Shown here: positions 7,630 to 16,200 of the stretch, in pieces
How the letters are laid out: each line of letters begins with the position of its first letter
How positions within the stretch are numbered: position 1 is the stretch's first letter
Origin: Actinomycetes bacterium
GTDB lineage: Bacteria > Actinomycetota > Acidimicrobiia > Acidimicrobiales > JAKAVM01
NCBI GenBank assembly: GCA_021827485.1
Contig: JAKAVM010000039.1
Span: 1 to 37,506 of the forward strand
Length of the DNA: 37,506 bases
Reading direction: 5' to 3'
Translations under genes and position numbers: made by a program
Notes under the pieces: model-generated
What the model was told of the DNA's origin: nothing
The model's input: the letters and a program-made list of their open reading frames with translations, nothing else
Databases searched by the model: none

Positions 7630-9224
7630 TCAGCCTGACTTGAGGCATGCAGTCCCGTTGTCGTTCTAAGCCCAACTTCTTTCAAGGCAAAGGATAGTAC
7701 TAGCGCCAGAAGTGCAAAAGGAACTGTTACGATAAATTCAGTGTGAAGCGATCGAACAAAAGCTTCCCTGACCCCACTACGTATGGCGGGCGGCAGGGCT
7801 TTCACGATTGCAGGGCTGTTTACTAAATTTATTGAGTGCTTTGATACCTTGCCTGAAATTGAAGCTGGCAAAAGCTTAGGTAGCCAATAGTTGAGCCGAG
7901 AATCTAAAATTGTACCGAGTAGCGCTGTACCAAAGGCTCCACCGAGTGTCCGGAAAAATGAATTAGCAGATGTGGCCGTTCCAAGCTCACGGGGATCTAC
8001 CGAGTTCTGAGTTGCAATCACCATATTCTGCATGATCATTCCCATCCCTACTCCAAGCAATACCATTTTCCAAGCCAGAGAGCTATAACTCAATGAGATA
8101 GTAAAATTACTCATTAAATACAGTGCTACTGCCATTATCGCACATCCAATGATTGGATAAATCTTATAGCGACCTGTTTTAGAGACTAGAAAACCGGTTC
8201 CCGTAGAAGTTACAATCATGCCAAGCATAATAGGAGTCAACATAAGCCCAGACAGAATGGGAGAGTCTGCTCTCACTAACTGAAAATAGACTGGAAGATA
8301 GATAATCGCACCGAACATTGTAAGCGCTAAGATGAAACTTACTAACGACGCAATATTGAATATCGAATTACGAAATAAATATAATGGAATTATTGGTTCT
8401 TCCGCCCTTGACTCCCACCATAAGGTTACCAACACTCCCACTACGCCCAATACTGCTAACCAGATTATTATTGGAGAACTCCAGGAATATTGAGTACCTC
8501 CCCAGACAGTTACAAGCAATAGTGAACTTACTGAACCCATGATCAAGGCAGATCCAGTGTAATCTATCGACCGTTTTCTCTTGAGAAAATCAAACTTTAA
8601 CACTGTCCCGGTTACTGCTAGTGCAACAATACCTATTGGAACATTTATGTAAAATACCCAGCGCCACGAGAACTGCTCCACTAAGAATCCCCCAAGAAGA
8701 GGTCCGACTATCGTCGCAACTGCAAATACCATACCAAAAAACCCTTGGTATTTACCTCGTTCTCTGGGGCTTACTATATCTCCAATGATTGCCATGGAAA
8801 GTGCCATTAGGCCGCCGCCTCCAAGCCCTTGCAAGGCTCTAAATCCTATCAATTCCCAAATATTTTGACTTAGGCCGCTCAACGCAGAACCAACTAGGAA
8901 TATAACAATCGCAAGTTGAAATACACCTTTGCGACCATAAAGATCTGAGATTTTCCCATATAGAGGCGTTGTAATAGTTGATGTAAGTAGGTAGGCTGCC
9001 ACAACCCAAGATAGGTAGTGGATTCCACCAAGATGGCCGACAATGACGGGAAGTGCTGTAGCTATGATTGTTTGATCCAGGGCGGCAAGAAACATTCCGA
9101 GCATCAACCCAACCATGACCAAGATAATTTGTCGTTGAGTCATTGCCTTGTGAACAACTTGTGTTGCAAGACTTGATGGAGTCGAAGGTGTAGGCTCTGC
9201 GCTAATATCTGCTACATCGGTCAT
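7575..9224 (-). CDS. MFS drug exporter, DHA2 (EmrB/QacA) family
   Basis: A 549-residue polytopic membrane protein with the usual 14-helix DHA2 layout, probably a proton-coupled drug or metabolite exporter. Helix 1 carries the family motif [11 protein letters not shown]. Motif A is [13 protein letters not shown], the region [19 protein letters not shown] follows, and motif C is [20 protein letters not shown]. The C-terminal tail is cytosolic and charged, and is encoded antisense to the end of msrB. It lies 23 nt downstream of a MarR regulator in the same direction, a common regulator-exporter operon. The substrate cannot be inferred. Confidence 0.93.
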   Translation of the reverse strand: MTDVADISAEPTPSTPSSLATQVVHKAMTQRQIILVMVGLMLGMFLAALDQTIIATALPVIVGHLGGIHYLSWVVAAYLLTSTITTPLYGKISDLYGRKGVFQLAIVIFLVGSALSGLSQNIWELIGFRALQGLGGGGLMALSMAIIGDIVSPRERGKYQGFFGMVFAVATIVGPLLGGFLVEQFSWRWVFYINVPIGIVALAVTGTVLKFDFLKRKRSIDYTGSALIMGSVSSLLLVTVWGGTQYSWSSPIIIWLAVLGVVGVLVTLWWESRAEEPIIPLYLFRNSIFNIASLVSFILALTMFGAIIYLPVYFQLVRADSPILSGLMLTPIMLGMIVTSTGTGFLVSKTGRYKIYPIIGCAIMAVALYLMSNFTISLSYSSLAWKMVLLGVGMGMIMQNMVIATQNSVDPRELGTATSANSFFRTLGGAFGTALLGTILDSRLNYWLPKLLPASISGKVSKHSINLVNSPAIVKALPPAIRSGVREAFVRSLHTEFIVTVPFALLALVLSFALKEVGLRTTTGLHASSQADHDEALEGSKIRESELTQ

Positions 9225-9247
9225 ATTACGATATCTCCTATATATCT

Positions 9248-9742
9248 TTATTGGGAAACTTGGTTGATGGTTTGTTGAGTAATTTCTCGAAGATCATCTG
9301 GCGTAATTGACCGTAATGACGCAGAGAGGCGTTCCATCAGCTCGCTCATGATGATACGATCTTCACCAGACCAGCTATTTGTTGCTTTTTCAAGTAGCAA
9401 TTGCTTTGCAGCACAAGCTTTGTGCAACACTTCCTCGCCGTGTACAGCAAGTTTTACGTGCAAGACACGCCCGTCAATCGGATCTTTTTGCTTTTCAACA
9501 TATTGGAAATCGGTAAGCTGGGCAATGATCCGAGAAACGGTTGAGTTATCTAGACCCATGCGCGCCGAAAGATCGGAAACTCTCATTGGCCCAGAATCAT
9601 CAAGTATTGCCAGAGCAAAGTATGAACTCTTGTCTAGCTCCTGGGGTTCACCTGATTTAGGTCTAGAACCTGAAATATTGAAAATTGCCCTGGCCAAAGA
9701 GGTAAATGCCTTCTCCAACCGAGTTATCTCAGGACCAGCCAT
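9248..9742 (-). CDS. MarR family transcriptional regulator
   Basis: A 164-residue winged-helix regulator. The dimerisation helices flank a typical MarR DNA-binding domain. MRVSDLSARMGLDNSTVSRI is the helix-turn-helix region, followed by the wing VEKQKDPIDGRVLHVKLA with the conserved DGR. It is expected to repress its own operon, including the downstream MFS exporter, and to be released by a small ligand. A near-palindrome lies in the promoter just upstream. The start ATG 9742 lies 1 nt after the predicted transcription start. Confidence 0.92.
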   Translation of the reverse strand: MAGPEITRLEKAFTSLARAIFNISGSRPKSGEPQELDKSSYFALAILDDSGPMRVSDLSARMGLDNSTVSRIIAQLTDFQYVEKQKDPIDGRVLHVKLAVHGEEVLHKACAAKQLLLEKATNSWSGEDRIIMSELMERLSASLRSITPDDLREITQQTINQVSQ

Positions 9743-9778
9743 AAATTATATGTTTGCATCATACAACTATCTTGTCAA
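9743..9778 (-). promoter_or_regulatory. marR-MFS promoter with a candidate MarR operator
   Basis: On the minus strand a perfect TTGACA (9778-9773) is followed by 17 bp and a weak -10, AAACAT (9755-9750). That predicts a start 1 nt before ATG 9742. Within the spacer, TTGCATCATACAA (plus strand 9754-9766) is a 13-bp palindrome with one arm mismatch around a central C, the size and style of MarR sites. A TATAAT at 9750-9745 is too close to the ATG to serve unless translation starts further downstream. Confidence 0.5.
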
Positions 9779-9913
9779 GTTCTGGCCTCCTACCCATGCG
9801 CTTAGCCAATCCCCCTAGTCGACACCCTGTGAATTTCCAATTCAGCGAAAAGCGGCTAAAGTTCACAAAATCTCTAAACCTAGTTAAAACAATCGAGAGG
9901 GGTTGGTGGAATA

Positions 9914-12220
9914 ATGCGCCGAGGGCTTTTATTAGTGACAATGGCTACAATTTGCGCGAGTTTGCTTGTGAGCTGCTCGAGCAAAACTTCAAATTTGCCA
10001 GATGCTCCCGCAATAAATGCTACATCCACAATGAAGGTCGGTGGGTCAATTGATTCAGCATGGGAAACTGGAGCAGCCCCAAATTCAAAGCTCATCCTTG
10101 CCAATAGCTCTGGGCAGATCGTCGCACGTGGTACTACTGATAGATTTGGAAGTCTTATAATTAGAAATCTACCGCCCAAATCAGGTTATACATTCAGGTA
10201 TATTTCAGGAAAGAAAGTATTTGGATCAAAGTCCCTGACTGTCCTGTCGACTTCTTATGTCCCCCCAACATCACTCTACACAAGTCAACCCATGCATGTT
10301 GGACTCAACTATATCAAGATGCGAGATGGAATATATCTTGCAGCAACAGTTAGGCTGCCCCCTGGCAAGACGCTTGCTGATGGACCATTCCCTACCGTGA
10401 TCGAGTACTCAGGCTACCAGACGGCAGCGCCAGGTAACTTGATAAATGCGTTGTTGAATCCAGGCAAGAGTCATACCCCCTCTGCTTTATTGCCCGATAC
10501 TGCAACGGCCGTCGGTTCAATCATCGCTCCGCTGTTGGGATTTGCGAGCGTGTCACTTCAAATGCGAGGAACTGGCTGCTCAGGTGGAGCTTTTGATCTC
10601 TTTGGATTATCGACAATATACGATGGATATGATGCTGTAGAGACAGTTGCCCACCAATCTTGGGTAAAGAATCATAAAGTTGGCCTGGTTGGAATTTCTT
10701 TCTCTGGCATTTCACAACTATCGGTGGCCGGAACTAGACCTCCAGGCTTGGCCGCAATTGCACCATTGAGCACCACTAATGACCTATACGCGACTGGCTA
10801 TCCTGGCGGTATTTTCAATAGCGGATTTGCGGCAAGTTGGATTGCAGCCAGATTCGCCGATGCTCAACCAGCCCCCCAAGGTGGCCAAGCATACGCTAAG
10901 TATCTAGTAACGCATGGTGATAAGCAATGCACGGCCGATCAATTGCTTAGACTCCAAACTCAAAGCGTCGAGAGCGCCCTAGCTGAGGCTAAATATCGTA
11001 ATCCTTCACTTTATCAACAACGCTCTCCCCAATATTGGGCAGCAAAAGTCAAAGTTCCTGTCTTTATTGCTGGTGCATTCCAGGATGAGCAAACTGGCGG
11101 TCAATGGCCGGATATGCTGCCAGCTTTCAAGAATAATCCAGATGTTTGGGCAACTATTACAAATGGTACGCACGCCGATTCCCTGGGGCCTGCAATCTTG
11201 GCACGCTGGTTAGAGTTCTTGGATATTTTCGTAGCCAAGCAGGTGCCCAAGGAGCCAGGAATAGTACGGCTTTTTGGCAACCAACTCTACCAGAGGCTAG
11301 TAGGAGCTCCGGCTGAGCCATTTCCAGCTGTAAAATATACAAACGCTAAGACTGTTGCTCAAGCAAGAGCTGAATTTATCAAGGATAATCCTCGGGTGAC
11401 GATTCTTTTTGACAATGGAGGAGGAAGTCTAGGTCCTGGCGCACTGCAGCCAGGCTGGCAGGCCGGATTTTCGCAATGGCCCCCAAAGCGAACTAAGGTT
11501 ACCTATGAGTACCTTGGTCCAAATGGGACTCTTTCAACTCTAAAGCCCCACTCGGGCTCAGTATCGTTCTATCCCAATCCGAAAGCCAGACCATCTACCG
11601 ACCTCGTTTCAGGCTCGGTTTGGCAGGCACTTCCTAAGTATGATTGGACACCCATTACGGGCAACATCGGACTTGGTTTTATATCTCCAGTCCTCAAGAA
11701 AGATATTACAGTTGCCGGACCGTGCGCCTTGGATGTTTGGGTAAAATCAAGTGCCGCAAATACCGACCTTCAAGCTACCGTTTCCGAGGTCAGACCCGAT
11801 GGTCAGGAAATGTTCATGAACTCTGGAACACTTCGAGCTAGCCTTAGATACTTGGACAAGTCTAAATCAACGATACTAAATCCTGTTCCTACTTATGAGA
11901 AAAGAACCCAGTCACCGATGCCCAAGGGCAAATTTGTTGAACTCCAAATCCCGATAACTCCTTTTGCATACACATTTCGGGCCGGTTCTCGAATTCGTGT
12001 GACCATTGAGGCCCCAGGTGGTGATAGACCTATTTGGGAGTATCTAACCTTCCAGACAAATGGAAAGGTGAAAGACAGCGTCGGCTATGGCTCGATTATG
12101 CCTTCGGCACTCGTCCTACCGGTGATACCTTCACTGGAGCCAACGGACCCACAACCAGCCTGCCCTTCACTGAGAGGTCAACCATGTAGAAACTACATTC
12201 CTGCCGGAAATGGCGGCTGA
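9914..12220 (+). CDS. CocE/NonD family hydrolase, predicted lipoprotein
   Basis: A 768-residue secreted hydrolase of the X-Pro dipeptidyl-peptidase/cocaine esterase (S15, CocE/NonD) family. The N-terminus is a lipoprotein signal with lipobox LVSC (Cys21), so it should be anchored outside the membrane. A ~90-residue domain of beta character follows. The alpha/beta hydrolase domain has nucleophile motif VGISFSG (Ser262), with likely Asp391 in FQDEQTGG and His420 in NGTHADS. RGTGCSGGAFDL is also typical of the family. The C-terminal ~200 residues form the PepX_C jelly-roll (KGKFVELQIPITPFAYTFRAG). Family members act on esters, amides or dipeptides; the substrate is unknown. Its last 19 bases are repeated 64 bp downstream at the start of the next gene. 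Confidence 0.9.
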   Translation: MRRGLLLVTMATICASLLVSCSSKTSNLPDAPAINATSTMKVGGSIDSAWETGAAPNSKLILANSSGQIVARGTTDRFGSLIIRNLPPKSGYTFRYISGKKVFGSKSLTVLSTSYVPPTSLYTSQPMHVGLNYIKMRDGIYLAATVRLPPGKTLADGPFPTVIEYSGYQTAAPGNLINALLNPGKSHTPSALLPDTATAVGSIIAPLLGFASVSLQMRGTGCSGGAFDLFGLSTIYDGYDAVETVAHQSWVKNHKVGLVGISFSGISQLSVAGTRPPGLAAIAPLSTTNDLYATGYPGGIFNSGFAASWIAARFADAQPAPQGGQAYAKYLVTHGDKQCTADQLLRLQTQSVESALAEAKYRNPSLYQQRSPQYWAAKVKVPVFIAGAFQDEQTGGQWPDMLPAFKNNPDVWATITNGTHADSLGPAILARWLEFLDIFVAKQVPKEPGIVRLFGNQLYQRLVGAPAEPFPAVKYTNAKTVAQARAEFIKDNPRVTILFDNGGGSLGPGALQPGWQAGFSQWPPKRTKVTYEYLGPNGTLSTLKPHSGSVSFYPNPKARPSTDLVSGSVWQALPKYDWTPITGNIGLGFISPVLKKDITVAGPCALDVWVKSSAANTDLQATVSEVRPDGQEMFMNSGTLRASLRYLDKSKSTILNPVPTYEKRTQSPMPKGKFVELQIPITPFAYTFRAGSRIRVTIEAPGGDRPIWEYLTFQTNGKVKDSVGYGSIMPSALVLPVIPSLEPTDPQPACPSLRGQPCRNYIPAGNGG

Positions 12221-12285
12221 CTTAAACTGCGTTTTAGCTAAGCTAAGTATCCTCACCGTTGGTCGAGCCGGAAATGGCGGCTGAC
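12203..12285. repeat. 19-bp direct repeat spanning a stop and a start
   Basis: The 19-mer GCCGGAAATGGCGGCTGAC occurs at 12203-12221 and again, perfectly, at 12267-12285. Copy one ends the hydrolase gene (frame ...GGC GGC TGA). Copy two supplies the likely ATG (12274) of the DUF2079 gene in another frame (GAA ATG GCG GCT GAC). The 45 bp between them are not repeated. Confidence 0.9.
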
Positions 12286-13845
12286 CCAAAAGGTATTATT
12301 TATTCAAAGTTCTTTAGGTATCTATGGGTTGGTGGGCTCGTACTTTTTACTGCCCAGTTCGTTGGACTGATCATCTGGAGCCGTTTCCTGTGGGATCACT
12401 TTGATCTTACAACTGACATGGCCTCGTTCTCCCAAGCATTCAGCGAGATAGGACGAGGCCATCTTGACCCTTACATGTCAACGGTTGCCTACAACTATCC
12501 CCACTACGGATACTCATTTTACCAAGACCACTTTTCACTTATAATGTGGCCACTTTCATTACTTTATACACTTAGCCACACGAGTTTTACCCTTCTCGTT
12601 GTCCAAGATTTTGCCTTAGCTGGAACCGGACTTATCGCATATTCCTGGGGATTGGATATTATATCCTCTACAGATACGCTCAAGCGAAGCGAGTCCACAT
12701 TCATCGGTTGCGGGCTACTTCTTATGTTGATTGCAAACCCGTGGACGTATTGGACCGCCTCCTTTGACTTTCATATACAGCCATTGGCACTATTTTTCTC
12801 ACTTATCTGCGTACGCGATATCTGGCATAACAAATCTAGGGTATGGATTTGGGTTCTTCTGGTACTTCTATGCGGCGATGTAGCTACGACTTACCTGGTG
12901 GTAGCGGGCATTACCGCGCTGAGCTTTGGACGTAAGAGCCGATCTAAGGGTATTGCCTTGCTGCTAGCAGCGTTAGGACTGTTTGCTATTGTTGGAATCT
13001 TGCATGCTGGAAACGGGTCGCACCTAGAAACCGATTTTCAATACCTTGCACACGGACAAGTACCGAAAGGACTCTTGGGTATAGTTGTAATTGCTTCTGG
13101 CATCTTGATTCATCCCATGACTGCAATCCGCGTACTCCAACATAGATTTTCGAACATTTCTAACTACGTGACAGCCTCAGGTACTCTTGGTTTGTTTTCG
13201 GTCATCGGATTGTCAGGTTTTCTGTTTGTGATTGCAACAAACAGTCTTGATAAGTACTCGGTATTTATCTCGAAACTAGCTTCATTTCAAAATCTAGCTG
13301 GTGTGCTATTCATTCTAATTGGCTGGGTATTCGTAGCACGATACTTACTTTACACAATCCGATCACATTGTAAGCCGCGCTGGACAATTGTCACGCAGAT
13401 CTTAGTATTTCTTGCCCTATCAGCAAGTATTGGACAGGTCGGTTTTGAAAGCTATACATATATCCCACAAGTCAAGCCTCGTTTTGCAAAAGTATTGTCA
13501 CAAAGCGCATTTCAACTTTCAAGAGTTCTAGCACAAACCACCCCAGGTAGCGAAGTCGTAGCCTCCCAAGGAGTCGTCGGTAGATTTGCCAATCATAAGT
13601 GGGTAATTCCTTATATATCTGCCTTTGCAAACGGCCAAACTATTGCCCTCAATAGATCCCAGACCGACTTTATATTAGCTGTCAACCAGGGCATTGAAAG
13701 TGCTACTCCTAGTGAAACTGAATTTGCTATCAAGTTCTTAGAACGAAACGGTGCACAATTGCGAAGTTACGCACATGGTATAGCTTTTCTAATTTATACA
13801 AGAAAGCCCCATCAGCTATCGATCACCATTCCAAATACCACATGA
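12274..13845 (+). CDS. DUF2079 multi-pass membrane protein
   Basis: An integral membrane protein of about 523 residues, matching DUF2079. The N-terminal region has the family-like DLTTDMASFSQAFSEIGRG and a conserved YQDHFSLIMWPLSLLY, followed by roughly ten hydrophobic helices through residue ~390 and a periplasmic-type tail with APQ-like SEVVASQGVVGRF and HKWVIPYI. DUF2079 proteins resemble GT-C fold glycosyltransferases in topology, so a role in envelope glycan or lipid modification is possible but unproven. The start could be TTG 12259; ATG 12274 is preferred. It follows the CocE-like lipoprotein gene by about 50 nt and may be co-transcribed. Confidence 0.8.
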   Translation: MAADPKGIIYSKFFRYLWVGGLVLFTAQFVGLIIWSRFLWDHFDLTTDMASFSQAFSEIGRGHLDPYMSTVAYNYPHYGYSFYQDHFSLIMWPLSLLYTLSHTSFTLLVVQDFALAGTGLIAYSWGLDIISSTDTLKRSESTFIGCGLLLMLIANPWTYWTASFDFHIQPLALFFSLICVRDIWHNKSRVWIWVLLVLLCGDVATTYLVVAGITALSFGRKSRSKGIALLLAALGLFAIVGILHAGNGSHLETDFQYLAHGQVPKGLLGIVVIASGILIHPMTAIRVLQHRFSNISNYVTASGTLGLFSVIGLSGFLFVIATNSLDKYSVFISKLASFQNLAGVLFILIGWVFVARYLLYTIRSHCKPRWTIVTQILVFLALSASIGQVGFESYTYIPQVKPRFAKVLSQSAFQLSRVLAQTTPGSEVVASQGVVGRFANHKWVIPYISAFANGQTIALNRSQTDFILAVNQGIESATPSETEFAIKFLERNGAQLRSYAHGIAFLIYTRKPHQLSITIPNTT

Positions 13846-13921
13846 GAAGATGATTATGCCTCTATTGTCTGTAGTGTTGTCTTTAGAAACTTTATTGTGC
13901 AAACGTTGATTCAAGTAAGTA

Positions 13922-14521
13922 ATGAAAAGTCCCGATTCCACTGGTACGGAACCGATTGATAAAGATTTCTCGGTTATCCTCGCTTCGGCGAAGGAGGGCT
14001 CCAAGGATGCCTTTGGCATTCTTTATAGCTGGCTGCACGCACGTATACTGGCTTTTTGCAAAATGCACGTGGGACAAGATGGACCAGATGCTGCTAGCGA
14101 GACTTGGATATCCATTGCAAAAAGTATAAGAAATTTCGAAGGCTCAGAGAGCGAATTTCGAAGCTGGGCAATAACAATTGCTCATAGAAGATGTATTGAC
14201 TGGATTAGAAAATCACCGTCATTTGAGATAGATAATATTGAGCTTGAATTCTTGGGCGACACAGATATTTCAAATGACCCTCAACAACTGGTCACGACTA
14301 ATATTTCAGCACAGGATATTCTTGCAAGAATCTCAGCAACTTTGCCTGAAGATCAACGAAATGTCCTTTTCTTGAGGGTTATTGGGGGCCTGAGTTCAGA
14401 GGAAGTTGCAAATATTATCGGCAAGAGATCTGGGGCTGTTCGGATGCTACTTCACAGGGCTATAAAGTCACTTTCTTCCCAGGTCGAAGACTTTCTTGAG
14501 ATTTCTTCGGAAGAAGCGTGA
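13922..14521 (+). CDS. ECF-type RNA polymerase sigma factor
   Basis: A 199-residue group IV sigma factor. Region 2 spans residues ~25-100 and includes AFGILYSWLHARILAFC and the region 2.3-2.4-like EFRSWAITIAHRRCIDWIRK. Region 4 spans residues ~138-190 (LPEDQRNVLFLRVIGGLSSE, then IGKRSGAVRMLLHRAIKSL, the -35-recognising helix-turn-helix). Its stop TGA is 1 nt before the ATG of a membrane-anchored protein, so the two are translationally linked. This is the usual arrangement for a sigma factor with its regulator. No classical GGAAC...CGTC autoregulatory promoter was found upstream. The signal it answers to is unknown. Confidence 0.9.
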   Translation: MKSPDSTGTEPIDKDFSVILASAKEGSKDAFGILYSWLHARILAFCKMHVGQDGPDAASETWISIAKSIRNFEGSESEFRSWAITIAHRRCIDWIRKSPSFEIDNIELEFLGDTDISNDPQQLVTTNISAQDILARISATLPEDQRNVLFLRVIGGLSSEEVANIIGKRSGAVRMLLHRAIKSLSSQVEDFLEISSEEA

Positions 14522-14522
14522 C

Positions 14523-15533
14523 ATGAGCGACCTATTCGACGATGGATTGAGTGAGATGGCTAAATTGCAAGGACAAGGTTGGCTTGGACGTGAAGAAGCT
14601 TTTACAGAAAAGCTCATATCCGGCAAGCTCGACTCTAGCGAAGTTCCACATGGCCTGTCTCACGTTACAAGTTTGTTCAGTCAAGTTCATAAAGAAATTG
14701 CTGAAAGCAACGTTGAGCCAGACCATAGCTTCCTTGACCATTTATCCTCTCTAACGCAATCAGGCGGGATAGGAGACCCTCTCCATCCCCTAAAGCTAAA
14801 GGAGAAGCGGGTGCTAGGAAAGATAGTGAGTTTCAAGATTGGAGTTGCCGCGGCTAGCGCAGTTCTAGGAGCCGGGACCGCAGCAGCAGCGGCCACGGGA
14901 AATCTTCCCCCATCGATTCAAAAGACAGTTTCACATGTACTTTCCACCGTAGGGATCTCTGTACCTGTGCCTTCGAACTCTGGTACCAGTACAAACTCTA
15001 CATCGACAGGATCGTCTAGTGGCTTAACAACAAGTACGACACCACCAAATCCGGGTTCTGGTACAGCAACCAAAGGTACCTCTGGGAATGGAGGACCTCC
15101 AAGCTCAGTACCGGCTCCCGTTCCAGTCAGCCCAGGTTCAGGCACAGCTACTGTTGGTACTTTCGGCGGTGCTCCTGAAACAACGAGTCCTCCAGAAACC
15201 CAAGCTCCTGAAACAACGAGTCCTCCAGAAAAACAAGCTCCTGAAACAACGAGTCCTCCAGAAACCCAACCAAGCGAGCCCAGTGGCGGCGGTGACCACT
15301 CTGGAGGCGGCGGTGACAAATCTGGATCTTCCTCAACGACAGTAGCTACAAAGTCAGGTGGCGGCGATCATGGAGACAGTGTCGGTGGCGGATCCGGCAC
15401 TAGTTCGTCATCAAGTGGTTCCGGAACCACGTCTGGTTCCGGCTCGACTTCCGGCTCGACTTCCGGCTCGACTTCCGGCTCGACTTCCGGCTCGACTTCC
15501 GGCTCGACTGGAGGGAGCGGCAGTGACAACTAG
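14523..15533 (+). CDS. Membrane-anchored Ser/Thr/Gly/Pro-rich partner of the ECF sigma factor
   Basis: A 336-residue protein. Residues 1-~100 are a soluble, acidic N-terminal region (MSDLFDDGLSEMAKLQ ... HSFLDHLSSL) that could bind the sigma factor. Residues ~108-130 form one Ala-rich membrane helix (FKIGVAAASAVLGAGTAAAA). The rest is extracytoplasmic low-complexity sequence rich in Ser, Thr, Gly and Pro, with three 11-residue APETTSPPETQ-like repeats and six GSTS repeats. It has no CHCC zinc anti-sigma signature. By position and topology it is an anti-sigma-like protein or wall-associated sensor; this is an inference. The 9-residue-longer start at 14496 overlaps the sigma gene and is less likely. 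It ends 10 nt inside the next gene. Confidence 0.7.
   Translation: MSDLFDDGLSEMAKLQGQGWLGREEAFTEKLISGKLDSSEVPHGLSHVTSLFSQVHKEIAESNVEPDHSFLDHLSSLTQSGGIGDPLHPLKLKEKRVLGKIVSFKIGVAAASAVLGAGTAAAAATGNLPPSIQKTVSHVLSTVGISVPVPSNSGTSTNSTSTGSSSGLTTSTTPPNPGSGTATKGTSGNGGPPSSVPAPVPVSPGSGTATVGTFGGAPETTSPPETQAPETTSPPEKQAPETTSPPETQPSEPSGGGDHSGGGGDKSGSSSTTVATKSGGGDHGDSVGGGSGTSSSSSGSGTTSGSGSTSGSTSGSTSGSTSGSTSGSTGGSGSDN
15171..15269 (+). repeat. 33-bp in-frame tandem repeat, three units
   Basis: Units 15171-15203, 15204-15236 and 15237-15269 encode APETTSPPETQ, APETTSPPEKQ and APETTSPPETQ, in the extracytoplasmic tail of the sigma-factor partner. The units are nearly identical in DNA, which indicates recent expansion. 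Confidence 0.9.
15441..15512 (+). repeat. 12-bp in-frame tandem repeat, six units
   Basis: GGCTCGACTTCC is repeated head to tail and encodes GSTS units at the end of the same protein. The sixth unit diverges in its last three bases, where it becomes the ribosome binding site (GGAGGG, 15510-15515) of the next gene. Confidence 0.9.
15510..15515 (+). promoter_or_regulatory. Strong ribosome binding site for the 15523 gene
   Basis: GGAGGG lies 7 nt upstream of GTG 15523, inside the end of the preceding coding region. It decides the start in favour of GTG 15523. Confidence 0.7.
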
Positions 15534-15882
15534 CTATAAGACCGACATGAGTTGCCATTCAACCAACTATGCAAATGGCACCGTTAGCAAACAGATTGCT
15601 GAAATGTGCGAAACCCTAAGAGCAATTGGTGAGTACAGATGGGCGAGGCGAGTGGATGATTCTTACTTTTGTGGAATTGGTATGGACGCGCTAAGAACCA
15701 CGCTAGGAGTCCTTTCAGAAATGCGATGGACCGAAGTAGTCACTGATCGGCCAGAACTGGTCGATCAGGTAGTGCGGACTCAAGCAGTATTAGAAATGGC
15801 TGTTGGGCTAGTCGATCCCCCCTCCCAGCCAAGAGTACCAACCCACGTCTTGCATGGGCTCTTAGACCAGCTCCACAAGTGA
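15523..15882 (+). CDS. Hypothetical protein, 119 aa
   Basis: I do not recognise a family. The protein is probably all-helical and cytoplasmic (SKQIAEMCETLRAIGEYRWA, then MDALRTTLGVLSEMRW). It has four cysteines or so, and ends in VPTHVLHGLLDQLHK. The first 11 nt overlap the end of the sigma-factor partner gene, so the three genes form one operon. An apparent longer frame reaching back to 15358 only reads the GC-rich repeat of the upstream gene out of frame and is not real. The last codons and the TGA lie in the first unit of a 35-bp tandem repeat. Confidence 0.65.
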   Translation: MTTSYKTDMSCHSTNYANGTVSKQIAEMCETLRAIGEYRWARRVDDSYFCGIGMDALRTTLGVLSEMRWTEVVTDRPELVDQVVRTQAVLEMAVGLVDPPSQPRVPTHVLHGLLDQLHK

Positions 15883-15960
15883 GTCTTGCAGGGCTCTTAG
15901 ACCAGCTCCACAAGTGAGTCTTGCAGGGCTCTTAGACCAGCTCCACAAGTGAGTCTTGCT
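15856..15960. repeat. 35-bp tandem repeat, three units, spanning two convergent gene ends
   Basis: Units begin at 15856, 15891 and 15926 and are identical except for the final base of the third. The first unit contains the last codons and TGA (15880-15882) of the rightward gene. The third contains the last codons and TAA (15934-15932 on the minus strand) of the leftward DUF6295-like gene. A single unit could hold both gene ends. Confidence 0.95.
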
Positions 15961-16195
15961 CTAGCGTCTCTAAGATAGCTAGAGCAAGTTGTCTAGCTGA
16001 CTCTGGATTCATTTCTATCGCAACACGATCAGATGGTGCTTTGGCTAAGTTCATAAAGTCAATATTTAGTGTATGCAGTGCTGGTGCATCGACTGGATGA
16101 TCAAAGTAGATTGAAGCTCGATCTGTTTTGATCCAGCCTCGCGGTCCCTTTGCACTTGCCTCGATTTCAATGATGGACGTTCTGTAAGTACACAT
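15932..16195 (-). CDS. DUF6295-like small protein
   Basis: An 87-residue protein. The opening MCTYRTSIIEIEASAKGPRG, the central SIYFDHPVDAPALHTLNIDF and the later MNPESARQLALAILETL resemble the DUF6295 family as I remember it; its function is unknown. The gene starts 5 nt after the stop of the dienelactone hydrolase gene on the same strand, so they form one operon. The final residues (EQDSLVELV) are encoded inside the third unit of the 35-bp repeat. Confidence 0.65.
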   Translation of the reverse strand: MCTYRTSIIEIEASAKGPRGWIKTDRASIYFDHPVDAPALHTLNIDFMNLAKAPSDRVAIEMNPESARQLALAILETLEQDSLVELV

Positions 16196-16200
16196 TTTGG

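Noticed and set aside
14918-15319. Long minus-strand Gly/Val/Pro-rich frame
   Set aside because: It is the antisense shadow of the low-complexity tail of the sigma-factor partner gene.
15358-15522. N-terminal extension RLPARLPARLP of the 119-aa protein
   Set aside because: It is the Gly/Ser repeat of the preceding gene read out of frame. A strong ribosome site fixes the start at 15523.
15856-15960. CRISPR-like array
   Set aside because: The units are directly adjacent with no variable spacers. The same holds for the arrays at 3311, 27688, 29350 and 34862. These are tandem repeats.
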